From: an uncultured Mycobacterium sp.
Lineage (GTDB): Bacteria > Actinomycetota > Actinomycetes > Mycobacteriales > Mycobacteriaceae
Assembly: GCA_900078375.1 (NCBI GenBank)
Contig: FLQS01000057.1
Location: 1-37,311 of the forward strand
Length of the DNA stretch: 37,311 nt
Direction of reading: 5' to 3'
In this document: one piece after another, positions 7,890-16,002 of the stretch
How the letters are laid out: each line of letters begins with the position of its first letter
Position numbering within the stretch: position 1 is the stretch's first letter
Position numbers and translations under genes: made by a program
Notes under the pieces: model-generated
The model's database searches: none
Told to the model about the DNA's origin: nothing
The model's input: only the letters and a program-made list of their open reading frames with translations

Positions 7890-9948
7890 TGAACGTCTTC
7901 CAAGCTTTCACGTACATTTTCCAGATAGGGTCAACAGAAGCGACAGATGGCACGAGTTCAGACCAAAGCGCACGATCTCTCGATGAGAGTGCTCGAAAGT
8001 TAGGCTCATGGAGGCGAATCCGGCTGATCGTCCATCGATCCCGTCGCTTCTGCGCAAGCCATACTGCCTTCGGGTGATCGATCTCAAACAACGGGAAGCT
8101 GATGTGCTCGAAATCTGCGGGCTGATCCGGCTCAATGAACTCGGACAGCTTGCCGTCCGGCTGTATCAGCCAGCACTCTGTGGCGCCACGCCGGGCGAGG
8201 ACAGGACGCTCCGCACATGCATCGACAACGACTGCTCCGCAGACCGACGCGTCGGGCGGGCATGTTCTCAGCTCGCCGCTTTCCCAACCAATACTGCCGA
8301 TACCAGCTGAAGGCCTATCGTCGCCAGTACTTGCCGCAACGACGAATCGCAGTTCCTCACCATCAGCTTGAACAATGTGAGTGCCATTCTCCCACTTGTC
8401 GATTCGGCTGATCGGCAAGGGGAAGATCGACGCAAGAACCGAGTCGGTGACACCATCGATTGTGACGGCAGCCTTGCGCGGTTCCGCGCCAACTGGCAGC
8501 GCAAGGTCTGGTTCGCCACCCGAAAGATAAATGTTTCTAGCTACATTCCGGAGAATCGGAAGTCCGTTCAAAAGTCGCGGCCGGACGTTGACGCCCGTCC
8601 GTAGATTCGCTACAAAGTTGATGGGTAGCCCGGCAAGCGCAGCTTCAAGTGCCCCTTGATCGCTGAAGGTGATGCCGTAATAGATCGCGTAACCACGGAA
8701 CTGCCGATCAACGATTGATTGCGACATTCGTCGCCACCCGCCATCAGCTGCAGCCGCGAGGACGCGCTCGACAACGGTGACGGATTCTTGCGCGACCAGA
8801 AACGCGTGTTCTTCGTATGGCTGCAAGGCGTCGACCGACATCCATCCGCCGGCATCGGCATTGTCAGCCAGCACAATGAGTTTCGACGGCTGGAACTCTG
8901 CCACGCTGCTCGTGCCTCTTGCCACCAGACCAGCCGCCAGGGCCGAGGTAGTGACAGGTGGTAGGCCTTCAACGTGATACAGAGAGCTGTATGGATCGAC
9001 CGTAAGTAGCGCACTGAAGGCCTCGGACTCGGATAATCCTGACAGTACGTCTTCAGTGACGTCTGGCACCGATGGGATAGCCCACCAGGCACTGTCTCGA
9101 TCGAGGTCAATGACAAGTCGCAGTTCGAGCCGGCGCAGCCCGTCAGCTGTGATGATCTTGCCATCCCACGCGACCGCCAGTTGGTGTACCAACGTCCGCA
9201 TGTAGTCCTCAACGGTGGCCTCGGTGAGTGAAGCTATAAACCGCTCACTGAGCCCCTGTGACCTATGGCTGGTCCAGACTCGCAGCATGGAGAACAGTGA
9301 TCTCGGTCCCGGCACACCTTCGCCAAACATATTGAGTCGCGCGAAGAAGCGAGTGAGGGCCGCTCGATCGCTTCGCCGTACAAGCGTCTGCGACAGCGGA
9401 TAGCCAATGCGCGTCAGTTCTGGATCCTCACGAATGGTCGAGATTCCGAATCGTCCATCGGTCTCGGCAAGCCAGCGGTGCAACTGACTCCACATCTCGG
9501 CGACGCCAGTGAAAGCGCCTCCGCGGAGCACATCACGGAGCGCAAGAACTTCGCTCGCTGATCCATCGGGTAGGAAGGCCTTGGCGAGTGGGATGTAGTA
9601 GTTGTTGCTTGCGATGGCGCCATCGCGAAACATCTCTGAGGCGGCGAGCACACTGAGCGCCAAGATTGGCAGAGTGGGTGGCGCTTGGTCGCGCGAGCTT
9701 CGCCGCCAGGCAGCTTCCGCCGCTGCGGCATGCGCAAACATATGCCGACCGGCGCGAACGTCCACGAACTGGAACACAGCGGAGGCGAGCGATCGAGGAC
9801 CGTCCTCGCCTGGGTCAGCAAGGTCCTGCAGGACACCACGGTCGACGAACATGACCACCGGCTGCCCCTGCCGGTCATTGAAGAACTCCCGGCAGAGCCG
9901 ACTCTGCCACCTCGCATACATCTCTGGCAGCCGTAGGACCGCCTCCAC
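7879..9948 (-). CDS. Defence-operon protein of unknown function, ~690 aa
   Basis: First gene of the four-gene defence operon; not recognised. It is a soluble protein with a helical N-terminal half (VVMFVDRGVLQDLA, LALSVLAASEMFRDG, LTRFFARLNMFGEG) and a beta-rich C-terminal half (FVANLRTGVNVRPRLLNG, RNIYLSGGEPDLALP, LFEIDHPKAVWLAQ). No catalytic signature stands out, so a recognition or scaffold subunit is more likely than an enzyme. The start is uncertain. The open frame extends to a TTG at 10011, but the GTG at 9948 has a G-rich Shine-Dalgarno-like run six bases upstream; GTG 9951 and ATG 9921 are alternatives. The stop overlaps the next start by 11 bases. Upstream on the same strand is the decayed NaeI-type gene, so the promoter may lie before or inside that remnant. 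Confidence 0.75.
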   Translation of the reverse strand: MEAVLRLPEMYARWQSRLCREFFNDRQGQPVVMFVDRGVLQDLADPGEDGPRSLASAVFQFVDVRAGRHMFAHAAAAEAAWRRSSRDQAPPTLPILALSVLAASEMFRDGAIASNNYYIPLAKAFLPDGSASEVLALRDVLRGGAFTGVAEMWSQLHRWLAETDGRFGISTIREDPELTRIGYPLSQTLVRRSDRAALTRFFARLNMFGEGVPGPRSLFSMLRVWTSHRSQGLSERFIASLTEATVEDYMRTLVHQLAVAWDGKIITADGLRRLELRLVIDLDRDSAWWAIPSVPDVTEDVLSGLSESEAFSALLTVDPYSSLYHVEGLPPVTTSALAAGLVARGTSSVAEFQPSKLIVLADNADAGGWMSVDALQPYEEHAFLVAQESVTVVERVLAAAADGGWRRMSQSIVDRQFRGYAIYYGITFSDQGALEAALAGLPINFVANLRTGVNVRPRLLNGLPILRNVARNIYLSGGEPDLALPVGAEPRKAAVTIDGVTDSVLASIFPLPISRIDKWENGTHIVQADGEELRFVVAASTGDDRPSAGIGSIGWESGELRTCPPDASVCGAVVVDACAERPVLARRGATECWLIQPDGKLSEFIEPDQPADFEHISFPLFEIDHPKAVWLAQKRRDRWTISRIRLHEPNFRALSSRDRALWSELVPSVASVDPIWKMYVKAWKTFNAR

Positions 9949-10060
9949 CACCCACCCCCCAATGCACAATCGACTCAGAATGTTGCAGACGTTAGCCCAG
10001 CCGACCGACAAGAGCGGACACTTTCAGTCCTGGGTCGAAGCAGGTGCCTGGACCCGGTCC

Positions 10061-10852
10061 CTAAGCGTTCCCCCGGCCTACCACCGTTGCGGGCACGATC
10101 GGGTCCTCCGGCCGCGCCACCATCCAGCGCTGGCCGTCGATCACCGCTACTGGGTCGGAGCGATCGAGGCGGTCAGGCACCACGCGCGCAGCTACTAACT
10201 CGCCTTTCCGCGGTACCGGCAATCCCGGGTCTCTGGCAACTAGGGGATCGCTCTCCTGATGACCGAGCACGAGGATGCCTCTGCCCTTAAAGCGGTCCTA
10301 GCAACGTCATTCCCGCGAGCCCGCTTCATGAGGTCATCTTGCTGAGCAACCGTTGCCAGTTCGACACGGCGAACAATCCGACTGTGCACTCAGCGGACTG
10401 GCTCGTTGACGCGCCTGCGCGGGCTGATTACCGCGCCGCACCTTGGCGCCGAAATCGCATCCAGCGTTCCGTCATCGACCTGCTGGCAGAGGTTCTGCGC
10501 GAGGCCACGATGGCCGAGCCGCAGCCATCGAACAGCTTGTCGGCCAGCCACCGATAGCGACGTCTTCGCGTCACGGTTCTGCGTGCCGCGAATATCGTCC
10601 GGCATCACCCACCACAGCCCAGACTGCCATGTCGATTCCTCATCGTTGGCCGTCACAAGCAAGGCACACTCACCGATGACTTCAGGCGGCAGCATCCAAC
10701 CGTAGGGTTTCATCGAGTACTTGCAACTACCTGGCTAGGCGCACGATGCGGTAGTCGGTCGTGTCACCGTCATCGAAATGGAACTCGCGATGCAGGTTGA
10801 TCTCTACGAGCGTGCCCATATGTAGGCCTGACCGCGTCCAGCTGAAGGTCAT
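10061..10852 (-). pseudogene. Decayed NaeI-family type II restriction endonuclease
   Basis: Read on the minus strand in several frames, this stretch rebuilds most of a NaeI-type enzyme (317 aa, recognises GCCGGC). MGTLVEINLHREFHFDDG at 10819 to about 10766 matches the Endo-domain start. After a frame change come CKYSMKPYGWMLPPEVIG (from 10725), NRDAKTSLSVAGRQAVRWL and later VNEPVR. ATVAQQDDLMKRARG lies near 10357-10300 in another frame. LGHQESDPLVARDPGLPVPR with ELVAARVVP and GQRWMVARPEDPIV (10270-10064) matches the Topo-domain end. At least three frameshifts and a stop at 10727-10729 break it. The residue before CK, Asp in the NaeI DCK motif (metal binding), reads as Ser, beside a small deletion. 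The family match is from memory of NaeI. Weak N-terminal similarity (GELLYHGSFRRYPR) may continue to about 10,960, under the HNH gene start. Confidence 0.85.
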
Positions 10853-10996
10853 GCCCCGGAACCCACGCAATGTCGGTCACACCACCCCCAAATCAAGGTC
10901 GATCGGCTCGCGCGAGGGTACCGCCGGAAGCTGCCGTGATACAGCAACTCGCCAACACCAGATGTGCACGGGTGCGCGAAGATACCCTTGCCCGCT

Positions 10997-11815
10997 ATGA
11001 CCGATATAGATCTGGCGCTTCCTCCGCCCGACAGCCCCGATCTCTTATCGATTTTGCCGACAGCCGAGCATCGTCGCATTTATCGCTTCCTGTATGAGCG
11101 TCGCGATCACCCGCCAACAAAGGTTGAGGTGCTCGACCACCTCGCCGAGATAACGGGCGAAACACATTCACAGCGGGACCGACGGCTGCGCGATCTCTAC
11201 CCACATTTCCGCATAGACAGGACTTCAGAGCGGCGCCCCCGCTACGTCCTCGTTTCCCGGAAACCTCCGATCGACGACACGCCAATCGACCGGAAAACCC
11301 GCGCACAAGTCCTCCAACCCCAACGTTGCGCGATGTGTGGGAAATCGCCCCTCAAAGATGAAGTCAGGCTCGTTGTCGACCACAAGATCCCGAAGGAATG
11401 GGGCGGCACCAACGACATCGAAAACCTGCAACCACTCTGCGAGGAATGCAACAGCGGCAAGAAAGACCACTTCCGCACCTACGACTCGTTCGCTGAGCAA
11501 ATCCGGCTGGCCGCAACACATGACGAACCCCAGCGCCGAATCGGGGAGCTGCTTCTTGCGTTCGGCACCGAGAATTGGGTGCGGTCTGACGTGATTGCCA
11601 TCGCCGCCAATGCTAAGGAGTACCAAGAAGATTGGCACCGTCGCATGCGCGACTTGCGGTTCCTCGGCTGGAACTACACGTACAAGCGTAGGACCGAAAG
11701 CGGACGCGTTCGGACCTACTACCGTCTGACAAAGTCAGCGCCGTGGCCCGACAACATCATCGCTGCTATCCGGGCAGAGGCTGCCCGCCGGGGCGAAAAG
11801 TCAAGTCTTGATTAG
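10997..11815 (+). CDS. HNH endonuclease flanked by winged-helix-like domains
   Basis: Probable DNA endonuclease of 272 aa counted from the ATG at 10997; the frame is open from a GTG at 10964, but that adds a poor leader. Residues about 23-87 look like a winged helix (RRIYRFLYERRDHPPTKVEV). The HNH core has RCAMCG (C111, C114), VVDHKIPKEWGG (H129), NDIENLQPLCEECNSGKKD (N143, C148, C151), so a zinc-ribbon HNH with all key residues intact. The C-terminal part (NWVRSDVIAIAANAKEYQED, RTYYRLTKSAPW) suggests a second winged helix. It is tail-to-tail with the C5 methyltransferase (26-base gap) and divergent from the dead NaeI-type gene. It could be the working restriction partner of the methylase or an independent nuclease; the sequence does not decide. 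Confidence 0.85.
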   Translation: MTDIDLALPPPDSPDLLSILPTAEHRRIYRFLYERRDHPPTKVEVLDHLAEITGETHSQRDRRLRDLYPHFRIDRTSERRPRYVLVSRKPPIDDTPIDRKTRAQVLQPQRCAMCGKSPLKDEVRLVVDHKIPKEWGGTNDIENLQPLCEECNSGKKDHFRTYDSFAEQIRLAATHDEPQRRIGELLLAFGTENWVRSDVIAIAANAKEYQEDWHRRMRDLRFLGWNYTYKRRTESGRVRTYYRLTKSAPWPDNIIAAIRAEAARRGEKSSLD

Positions 11816-11841
11816 GATTCAAAGGCGAATCCTAGAGTTCC

Positions 11842-12843
11842 TTATGCGCTCGCCATTACCCGGATCTGGCTACGGCTGCGCCCCCGGCGGACCGCCTTGC
11901 CAGTAATGGCTGACCGGATCTGTAGACCCACAGCCTCAGCCACAGGCGGCGGAAACGCGTTGCCAATCTGCCGATAAGCGGCCGTCTTCCGGCCAGAGAA
12001 ATGCCAATAATCGGGAAATCCTTGAATCGCGGCTGCCATCTCCAGTGTCAACCGTGGAGTGTGTCCAATCGGTGTGAACTCGTCGGGACCGCAGTTGGCC
12101 AAACCCTTGCCGTCGACTCCCAATTCGAGCCATCCCGCACGAGCACGCGTCGGTCCCAGATCTGGACCGCCGTGCTTACGCGACCCGCCAACGATTGTCG
12201 GACCAATTCCCTGGGCCCGCTCGGCCCAGTCCTCAGCGCCAGACCATCCGTCGCGCGCCATAAGGGGAAACAGGACATCACCGACGGTGGGCGGCGTGCC
12301 GATTGCCGCTGGCCACTTGAAGCGATCGAAGTACTGCGGCTTGGCCGCAACCAGAATGAAGCGAGGTCGAAGCTGCGGTACACCAAATTCGCTTGCGTTC
12401 AACACCTGCCAATCCGACTGATAACCCAAGGCTTCCAAGCGATCACGGATGGACCTTCGGTACGCCTGGAATTTGGCTGTTGACAACCCCCGGACGTTTT
12501 CCAACATCACGGCCTTCGGCTGCACTTCCTCAACAAGTCGCAGAGCCTCGGGAAACAGGTCGCGCTCATCGTCTTCGCCCAATTGCTTTCCCGCGATGGA
12601 GAAGGGCGGGCAAGGTACCCCGCCAGCAAGGAGATCGATCTTGCGGTGATACTCGCGACCGTCGATCTCGCGGACATCACCTTCGTGAATGTTCCACTTC
12701 GGCATATTGAGGCGAAGCGTCTGGCACGCGTCAGAATCAATCTCGACCGCCAACTTGTGGTCGAAACCCGCAAGATGCAGACCCAGCGACTGTCCGCCGG
12801 CACCGGCGCAGATCTCCAAGCAGGTCAGTCCACTAGTCGGCAC
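11842..12843 (-). CDS. DNA (cytosine-5-)-methyltransferase
   Basis: Transfers methyl from S-adenosylmethionine to C5 of cytosine in a short target; 333 aa with every catalytic motif. Motif I is EICAGAGGQSLGL (about 10-22), IV is GGVPCPPFS with catalytic Cys78, VI is LENVRG (114-119), VIII is QLRPRFILV (157-165) and X is RQIGNAFPPPVAEAVG near the C-terminus. The variable target-recognition region lies between VIII and IX. GTG at 12843 follows a strong GGAGGAG. The adjacent NaeI-type remnant suggests a GCCGGC-like target, but this is inference. A perfect LexA box ends 12 bases before the start codon, so expression is probably damage-inducible. In Druantia type II a C5 methylase (DruM) accompanies DruE, so the gene could serve the R-M module, the helicase operon or both. 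Confidence 0.95.
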   Translation of the reverse strand: MPTSGLTCLEICAGAGGQSLGLHLAGFDHKLAVEIDSDACQTLRLNMPKWNIHEGDVREIDGREYHRKIDLLAGGVPCPPFSIAGKQLGEDDERDLFPEALRLVEEVQPKAVMLENVRGLSTAKFQAYRRSIRDRLEALGYQSDWQVLNASEFGVPQLRPRFILVAAKPQYFDRFKWPAAIGTPPTVGDVLFPLMARDGWSGAEDWAERAQGIGPTIVGGSRKHGGPDLGPTRARAGWLELGVDGKGLANCGPDEFTPIGHTPRLTLEMAAAIQGFPDYWHFSGRKTAAYRQIGNAFPPPVAEAVGLQIRSAITGKAVRRGRSRSQIRVMASA

Positions 12844-12855
12844 AGCTCCTCCATT

Positions 12856-12871
12856 TCGAACACATGTTCGA
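12856..12871. promoter_or_regulatory. LexA (SOS) box
   Basis: The sequence TCGAAC-ACAT-GTTCGA is a perfect palindrome that matches the mycobacterial LexA consensus TCGAAC-N4-GTTCGA at all twelve fixed positions. It lies in the 87-base divergent gap between the methyltransferase start (12843) and the Vsr-type start (12931). It abuts the methyltransferase Shine-Dalgarno, so bound LexA would sit over that gene's likely transcription start and could also silence the Vsr-type gene. Confidence 0.85.
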
Positions 12872-12930
12872 TACCCGAATCTATCAACGCTCGGAGCCAG
12901 CAGTCAAGCCGCTGGAGATAACGTAGTCGT

Positions 12931-13386
12931 GTGACCAATTCGAACCGGTCCACCACGCCGGTAGGACATGAGGCGGAGACCTACGTCACGACACCAGGGC
13001 GCTCACGGAACATGGCGGCGATCCGGCGGACAAACACCAAACCTGAAGTTGCGCTGCGGTCGGCACTCCACCGCGCTGGCTACCGCTTCCGAAAGGACTT
13101 CGCCATCCGGGTCGACCGCAAGCTGATGCGGCCGGACATAGCCTTCACCAAACGGCGTGTTGCCGTCTTTGTCGACGGCTGCTTCTGGCATAGCTGTCCG
13201 GAGCACGGCCGGAAGCCCACCGTGAATGGTGAGTACTGGTCTCCGAAGCTCGTAGGTAATGCGGAGCGGGACAAGGCACAGACAGCTGCGCTGCAATCTG
13301 AAGGCTGGACGGTGCTCAGGTTCTGGGAGCACGAGCACGAGGCCGCAATCCTCGCGGCCATCCAAAGGGCACTACAAGGTGATTAG
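12931..13386 (+). CDS. vsr: Very short patch repair (Vsr-type) endonuclease
   Basis: Vsr endonucleases nick DNA 5' of the T in T:G mismatches produced by deamination of 5-methylcytosine, so they travel with C5 methylases. This 151-aa protein has RRTNTKPEVALRSAL (E39 corresponds to the N-terminal acidic residue of Vsr), GYRFRKDFAIRV, RPDIAF with catalytic Asp69, VAVFVDGCFWHSCPEH (84-92, zinc/active-site Cys and His), EYWSPKLVGNAERD and GWTVLRFWEHE. All conserved blocks are intact. The GTG at 12931 has GGAG about 13 bases upstream; ATG 13012, which would still keep the conserved blocks, is an alternative. It is divergent from the methyltransferase across the LexA box. Mismatch specificity presumably follows the methylase target rather than the E. 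coli Dcm site. Confidence 0.93.
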   Translation: MTNSNRSTTPVGHEAETYVTTPGRSRNMAAIRRTNTKPEVALRSALHRAGYRFRKDFAIRVDRKLMRPDIAFTKRRVAVFVDGCFWHSCPEHGRKPTVNGEYWSPKLVGNAERDKAQTAALQSEGWTVLRFWEHEHEAAILAAIQRALQGD

Positions 13387-13406
13387 AACGAGGTGCCGGC
13401 CAACCC

Positions 13407-13829
13407 CTACGCCGGCACCAACGTAATCGGAATCTGCGTCTGCCCCGGCCGGGTCATCTGGCAGTTCCCTTGCTGAATCTCCATCACCTGACCCTGCAAG
13501 GTCTGCGAATTCCAGGTGAAGACCATCGCGCCCTTGGTCTTAGACCTATCGGGGCACACCGGCACCTGACCCGTGATCCGCATCATCCAGGTGTGCATAC
13601 CTTGATAGACCGCTTTCCCCTCGATCAACGGTGAGGTCACGTTGGCCAGACAGCCCGTCTCGATCACATTGCACAGGTTCGAGATGCTCCAGGTGTCGAT
13701 CACCTCGTTCGGGCCCTTCACCGTGAAGGTCCCGCTGAGCAGATCCTCAGACGCCGACGCCACGGGCGCGGCGGCCAGCACAACCCCGCACACCATCGCC
13801 CCCACTGCAGCGACACGGCCCACGCGCAT
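13407..13829 (-). CDS. Secreted protein of unknown function, ~140 aa
   Basis: Typical mycobacterial small exported protein. The ATG at 13829 is chosen because AAGGGG lies 7-12 bases upstream and it opens directly into a Sec signal peptide (MRVGRVAAVGAMVCGVVL, cleavage near ASA-SED); the longer frame to 13991 is an uncharged leader without support. The mature part has four Cys likely in disulfides (NLCNVIETGC, PVCPDRSK, GNCQMTRP) and a beta-rich character (SGTFTVKGPNEVIDTWSI, MHTWMMRITGQV). The family is seen as hypothetical secreted protein in mycobacteria; I cannot give a function. It diverges from the LuxR gene, with about 160 bases between the start codons, and it is the first gene of chromosomal-style composition after the defence island. 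Confidence 0.85.
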   Translation of the reverse strand: MRVGRVAAVGAMVCGVVLAAAPVASASEDLLSGTFTVKGPNEVIDTWSISNLCNVIETGCLANVTSPLIEGKAVYQGMHTWMMRITGQVPVCPDRSKTKGAMVFTWNSQTLQGQVMEIQQGNCQMTRPGQTQIPITLVPA

Positions 13830-13989
13830 GAACAACCCCTTCACCAACAGTCGACGGCAATCAACAGTATGCAGATAATTTACGAAGCGGCAGCTTGAGC
13901 ACTCGCCGCCACCCACGCAAACCGTCTGCGACCCGACCTGTTCAGCACGTTTATCGCCGCCACCTGGGCTACCGTTAGCCCCGATCACC

Positions 13990-15627
13990 ATGGCTGCTGA
14001 CGACGAAATCCTCGCCGCCCGCGACGCGTATTCGCAAGGCGATTGGCGCGCCGCCTACGACCGCTTCACCGAAGCCCAAAACACGACCGAACTGACCACC
14101 GACGACCTGTCCTCCTTCGGACTGGCCGCCTGGCGCCTGGGCCACGGCCGGCACTCCATGCAGCTCTCTGAGCAGGCCTTCAACCGCCTCAACGCCGCCA
14201 ACGACACCCAGGGCGCGGCGATGAAAGCCGTCGAGGTCGCCCTGCAGTGGTTCAACGGCGGCGACCTGACCATCACCAGGGTCTGGATCAACCGCGCCCG
14301 GCGCCTGCACGACAAGCAACCCGACGATCAGGTCCTGGCCTACCTGCTCTACCTGGACTCCCTCGTCGCCATCGACGAAGGCCGCAACGACGTCGCCGCC
14401 CAGCTCGCCCAGGAGCTTCAAGAAGTCACCGAACGGCTCGACTCCCCCGGCTTCAACGCCCTGTGCTCCACCGCCAGCGGCGTGACCATGCTCCCGTTCG
14501 CCCGCACCACCGAAGCCTTCGCCCAGCTCGACGAGGCGATGATGCCGGTCCTGGCCGACCAGGTCCCCGTCGACTGGGCCGGCGACATCTACTGCGCCGT
14601 CATCTACGAATGCCATCGCCTGGCGGACCTCAATCGCATGAAGACCTGGTTCGACGCCATGGAGGTCTGGCGCAAAGGCCCCCAGGTCTCGGCCTCCTGG
14701 TACGGCACCACCTGCGAGGTCCACAAGATGGACCTGCACAGCGCCACCAAGGACTACCACCAGGTGGAGCAACGCCTGCTCGACGCCATCGGCGCGCTCG
14801 GCGACTTCCCCGGCACCGCGGGCAAGGGCTACTACGAACTCGGCGAGATCCGTCGCCGCAAGGGCGACATCGACGGCGCCCGCGCCGCCTTCGCCACCGC
14901 ACGCGACCACAACAAAGACCCCCAACCCGGCGAAGCCCTGCTGCGCTGCCACCTCGGCGAGGACGCCGCCGCCGCAACCGATCTGCGGATGCGGATGGAC
15001 GCCGAGCAGGACGACATCAACCGGACCCGGCTGTTGCCCGCCGCCGTCGAGATCGCGCTGGTCCGAAACAAAGTCGACGAGGCCGACCACTACTGCACCG
15101 AATTAGAAACCGGCGCAGAGAAATTCGACTCCCCCGGCTTCCGCGCCTGGGCCCGCCACGCCCGTGGCGCCGTCCTCGTCAAACAGGGCCGCTACGCCGA
15201 CGCCCTGCCCGTCCTGCAGGACGCGCTGCGCCGCTACCGCAGCACCCAGTGCCGCTACGAGATGGCCCAGGTCTACGAGTGGATGTCACTGGCCCGCCAG
15301 GGCGCCGGGGACACCGCCGCCGCGGCCACCGACACCGCCAATGCCGAGGCGATCTACCAGCAGCTCGGCGCCGTACCCAGCCACGCGGCGCCGACCGAGG
15401 CAGCCCCCGGCGGCCTGACCAAACGGGAGCTCGAGGTGTTGGCCGGCATTGCCGCCGGCGCCTCCAACCGCGACCTCGGCAAGCAGTTGTTCATCAGCGA
15501 AAAGACGGTCGGGCGGCACCTGGCCAATATCTACGTCAAGCTCGGCGTCTCCTCACGCACCGCCGCGGCGGCCTGGGCCCACGAAAACAAGGTGCGGCCG
15601 GCCGCGTCTACATCATTTGCACCATAG
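13990..15627 (+). CDS. TPR-containing LuxR-family transcriptional regulator
   Basis: A 545-aa regulator. The first ~460 residues are helical repeats of TPR type (ARDAYSQGDWRAAYDRF, GLAAWRLGHGRHSMQL, LGEIRRRKGDIDGARAAF, AVLVKQGRYADALPVLQDAL), suggesting a protein- or ligand-sensing solenoid. Residues about 468-530 are a LuxR/NarL DNA-binding domain: LTKRELEVLAGIAAGASN, LGKQLFISEKTVGRHLANIY, KLGVSSRTAAAAWA. No receiver or ATPase domain is present, so it is neither a two-component regulator nor a full LAL protein. The ATG at 13990 is close to the start of the open frame. Likely targets are neighbours: the divergent secreted gene and the downstream small secreted protein/transporter run. That is inference from position. 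Confidence 0.9.
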   Translation: MAADDEILAARDAYSQGDWRAAYDRFTEAQNTTELTTDDLSSFGLAAWRLGHGRHSMQLSEQAFNRLNAANDTQGAAMKAVEVALQWFNGGDLTITRVWINRARRLHDKQPDDQVLAYLLYLDSLVAIDEGRNDVAAQLAQELQEVTERLDSPGFNALCSTASGVTMLPFARTTEAFAQLDEAMMPVLADQVPVDWAGDIYCAVIYECHRLADLNRMKTWFDAMEVWRKGPQVSASWYGTTCEVHKMDLHSATKDYHQVEQRLLDAIGALGDFPGTAGKGYYELGEIRRRKGDIDGARAAFATARDHNKDPQPGEALLRCHLGEDAAAATDLRMRMDAEQDDINRTRLLPAAVEIALVRNKVDEADHYCTELETGAEKFDSPGFRAWARHARGAVLVKQGRYADALPVLQDALRRYRSTQCRYEMAQVYEWMSLARQGAGDTAAAATDTANAEAIYQQLGAVPSHAAPTEAAPGGLTKRELEVLAGIAAGASNRDLGKQLFISEKTVGRHLANIYVKLGVSSRTAAAAWAHENKVRPAASTSFAP

Positions 15628-15650
15628 CCTGCCTGCACAAACGCACATTT

Positions 15651-15667
15651 CTCCCGATGTTCGGGGG
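15651..15667. terminator. Short hairpin after the LuxR gene
   Basis: CCCGA-TGT-TCGGG with one further pair on each side forms a compact GC-rich stem 25 bases after the regulator stop. There is no U-run, so termination is possible rather than shown. Confidence 0.3.
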
Positions 15668-15693
15668 TGCCTGCGCGCCATAAATTCGTGAAC

Positions 15694-15999
15694 ATGATCA
15701 ACACCGCCAAGCTCGCACTGGTCACCCTCGCCGCCCCGGTCCTCGCCACCCTCGCGGTCGGGCTGGCCGGACACGCTGCCGCTGAGACCCCCGACTCCAC
15801 CGGCGGCACGACCTCCGCACCCGACACCGTCGGCCATCTGCGCGACCAGGGCATGCACGTCGTCGTCGACAAGGACGACGCCACTCCCCTGGACAAGTGC
15901 TCGGTGATCTCGGTGCATCAGGAACGCCACGAGCATCACGGCGGCCAGAGTCGCGACGCCTTCGAAACCGCCTACGTCCACGTGTTCTGCCACGCCTAA
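15694..15999 (+). CDS. Small secreted protein of unknown function
   Basis: A 101-aa protein from the ATG at 15694; the frame is open from 15667 but the ATG opens straight into a signal peptide (MINTAKLALVTLAAPVLATL, cleavage near AAA-ETP). The mature ~70 residues contain two Cys (DKCSVISV, VFCHA) that probably pair, and a His-rich stretch (QERHEHHGG) that could bind metal, though this is only suggestive. The MFS exporter ATG lies three bases after the stop, so the two are probably co-translated. Comparable small exported mycobacterial proteins have no assigned function. Confidence 0.8.
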   Translation: MINTAKLALVTLAAPVLATLAVGLAGHAAAETPDSTGGTTSAPDTVGHLRDQGMHVVVDKDDATPLDKCSVISVHQERHEHHGGQSRDAFETAYVHVFCHA

Positions 16000-16002
16000 G
16001 TC

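Noticed and set aside
13975..15090. Long antisense open frame (371 aa) opposite the LuxR gene
   Set aside because: Gly/Val/Ala-rich shadow of a high-GC gene; no domain is recognisable, and the plus-strand frame has clear TPR and HTH motifs.
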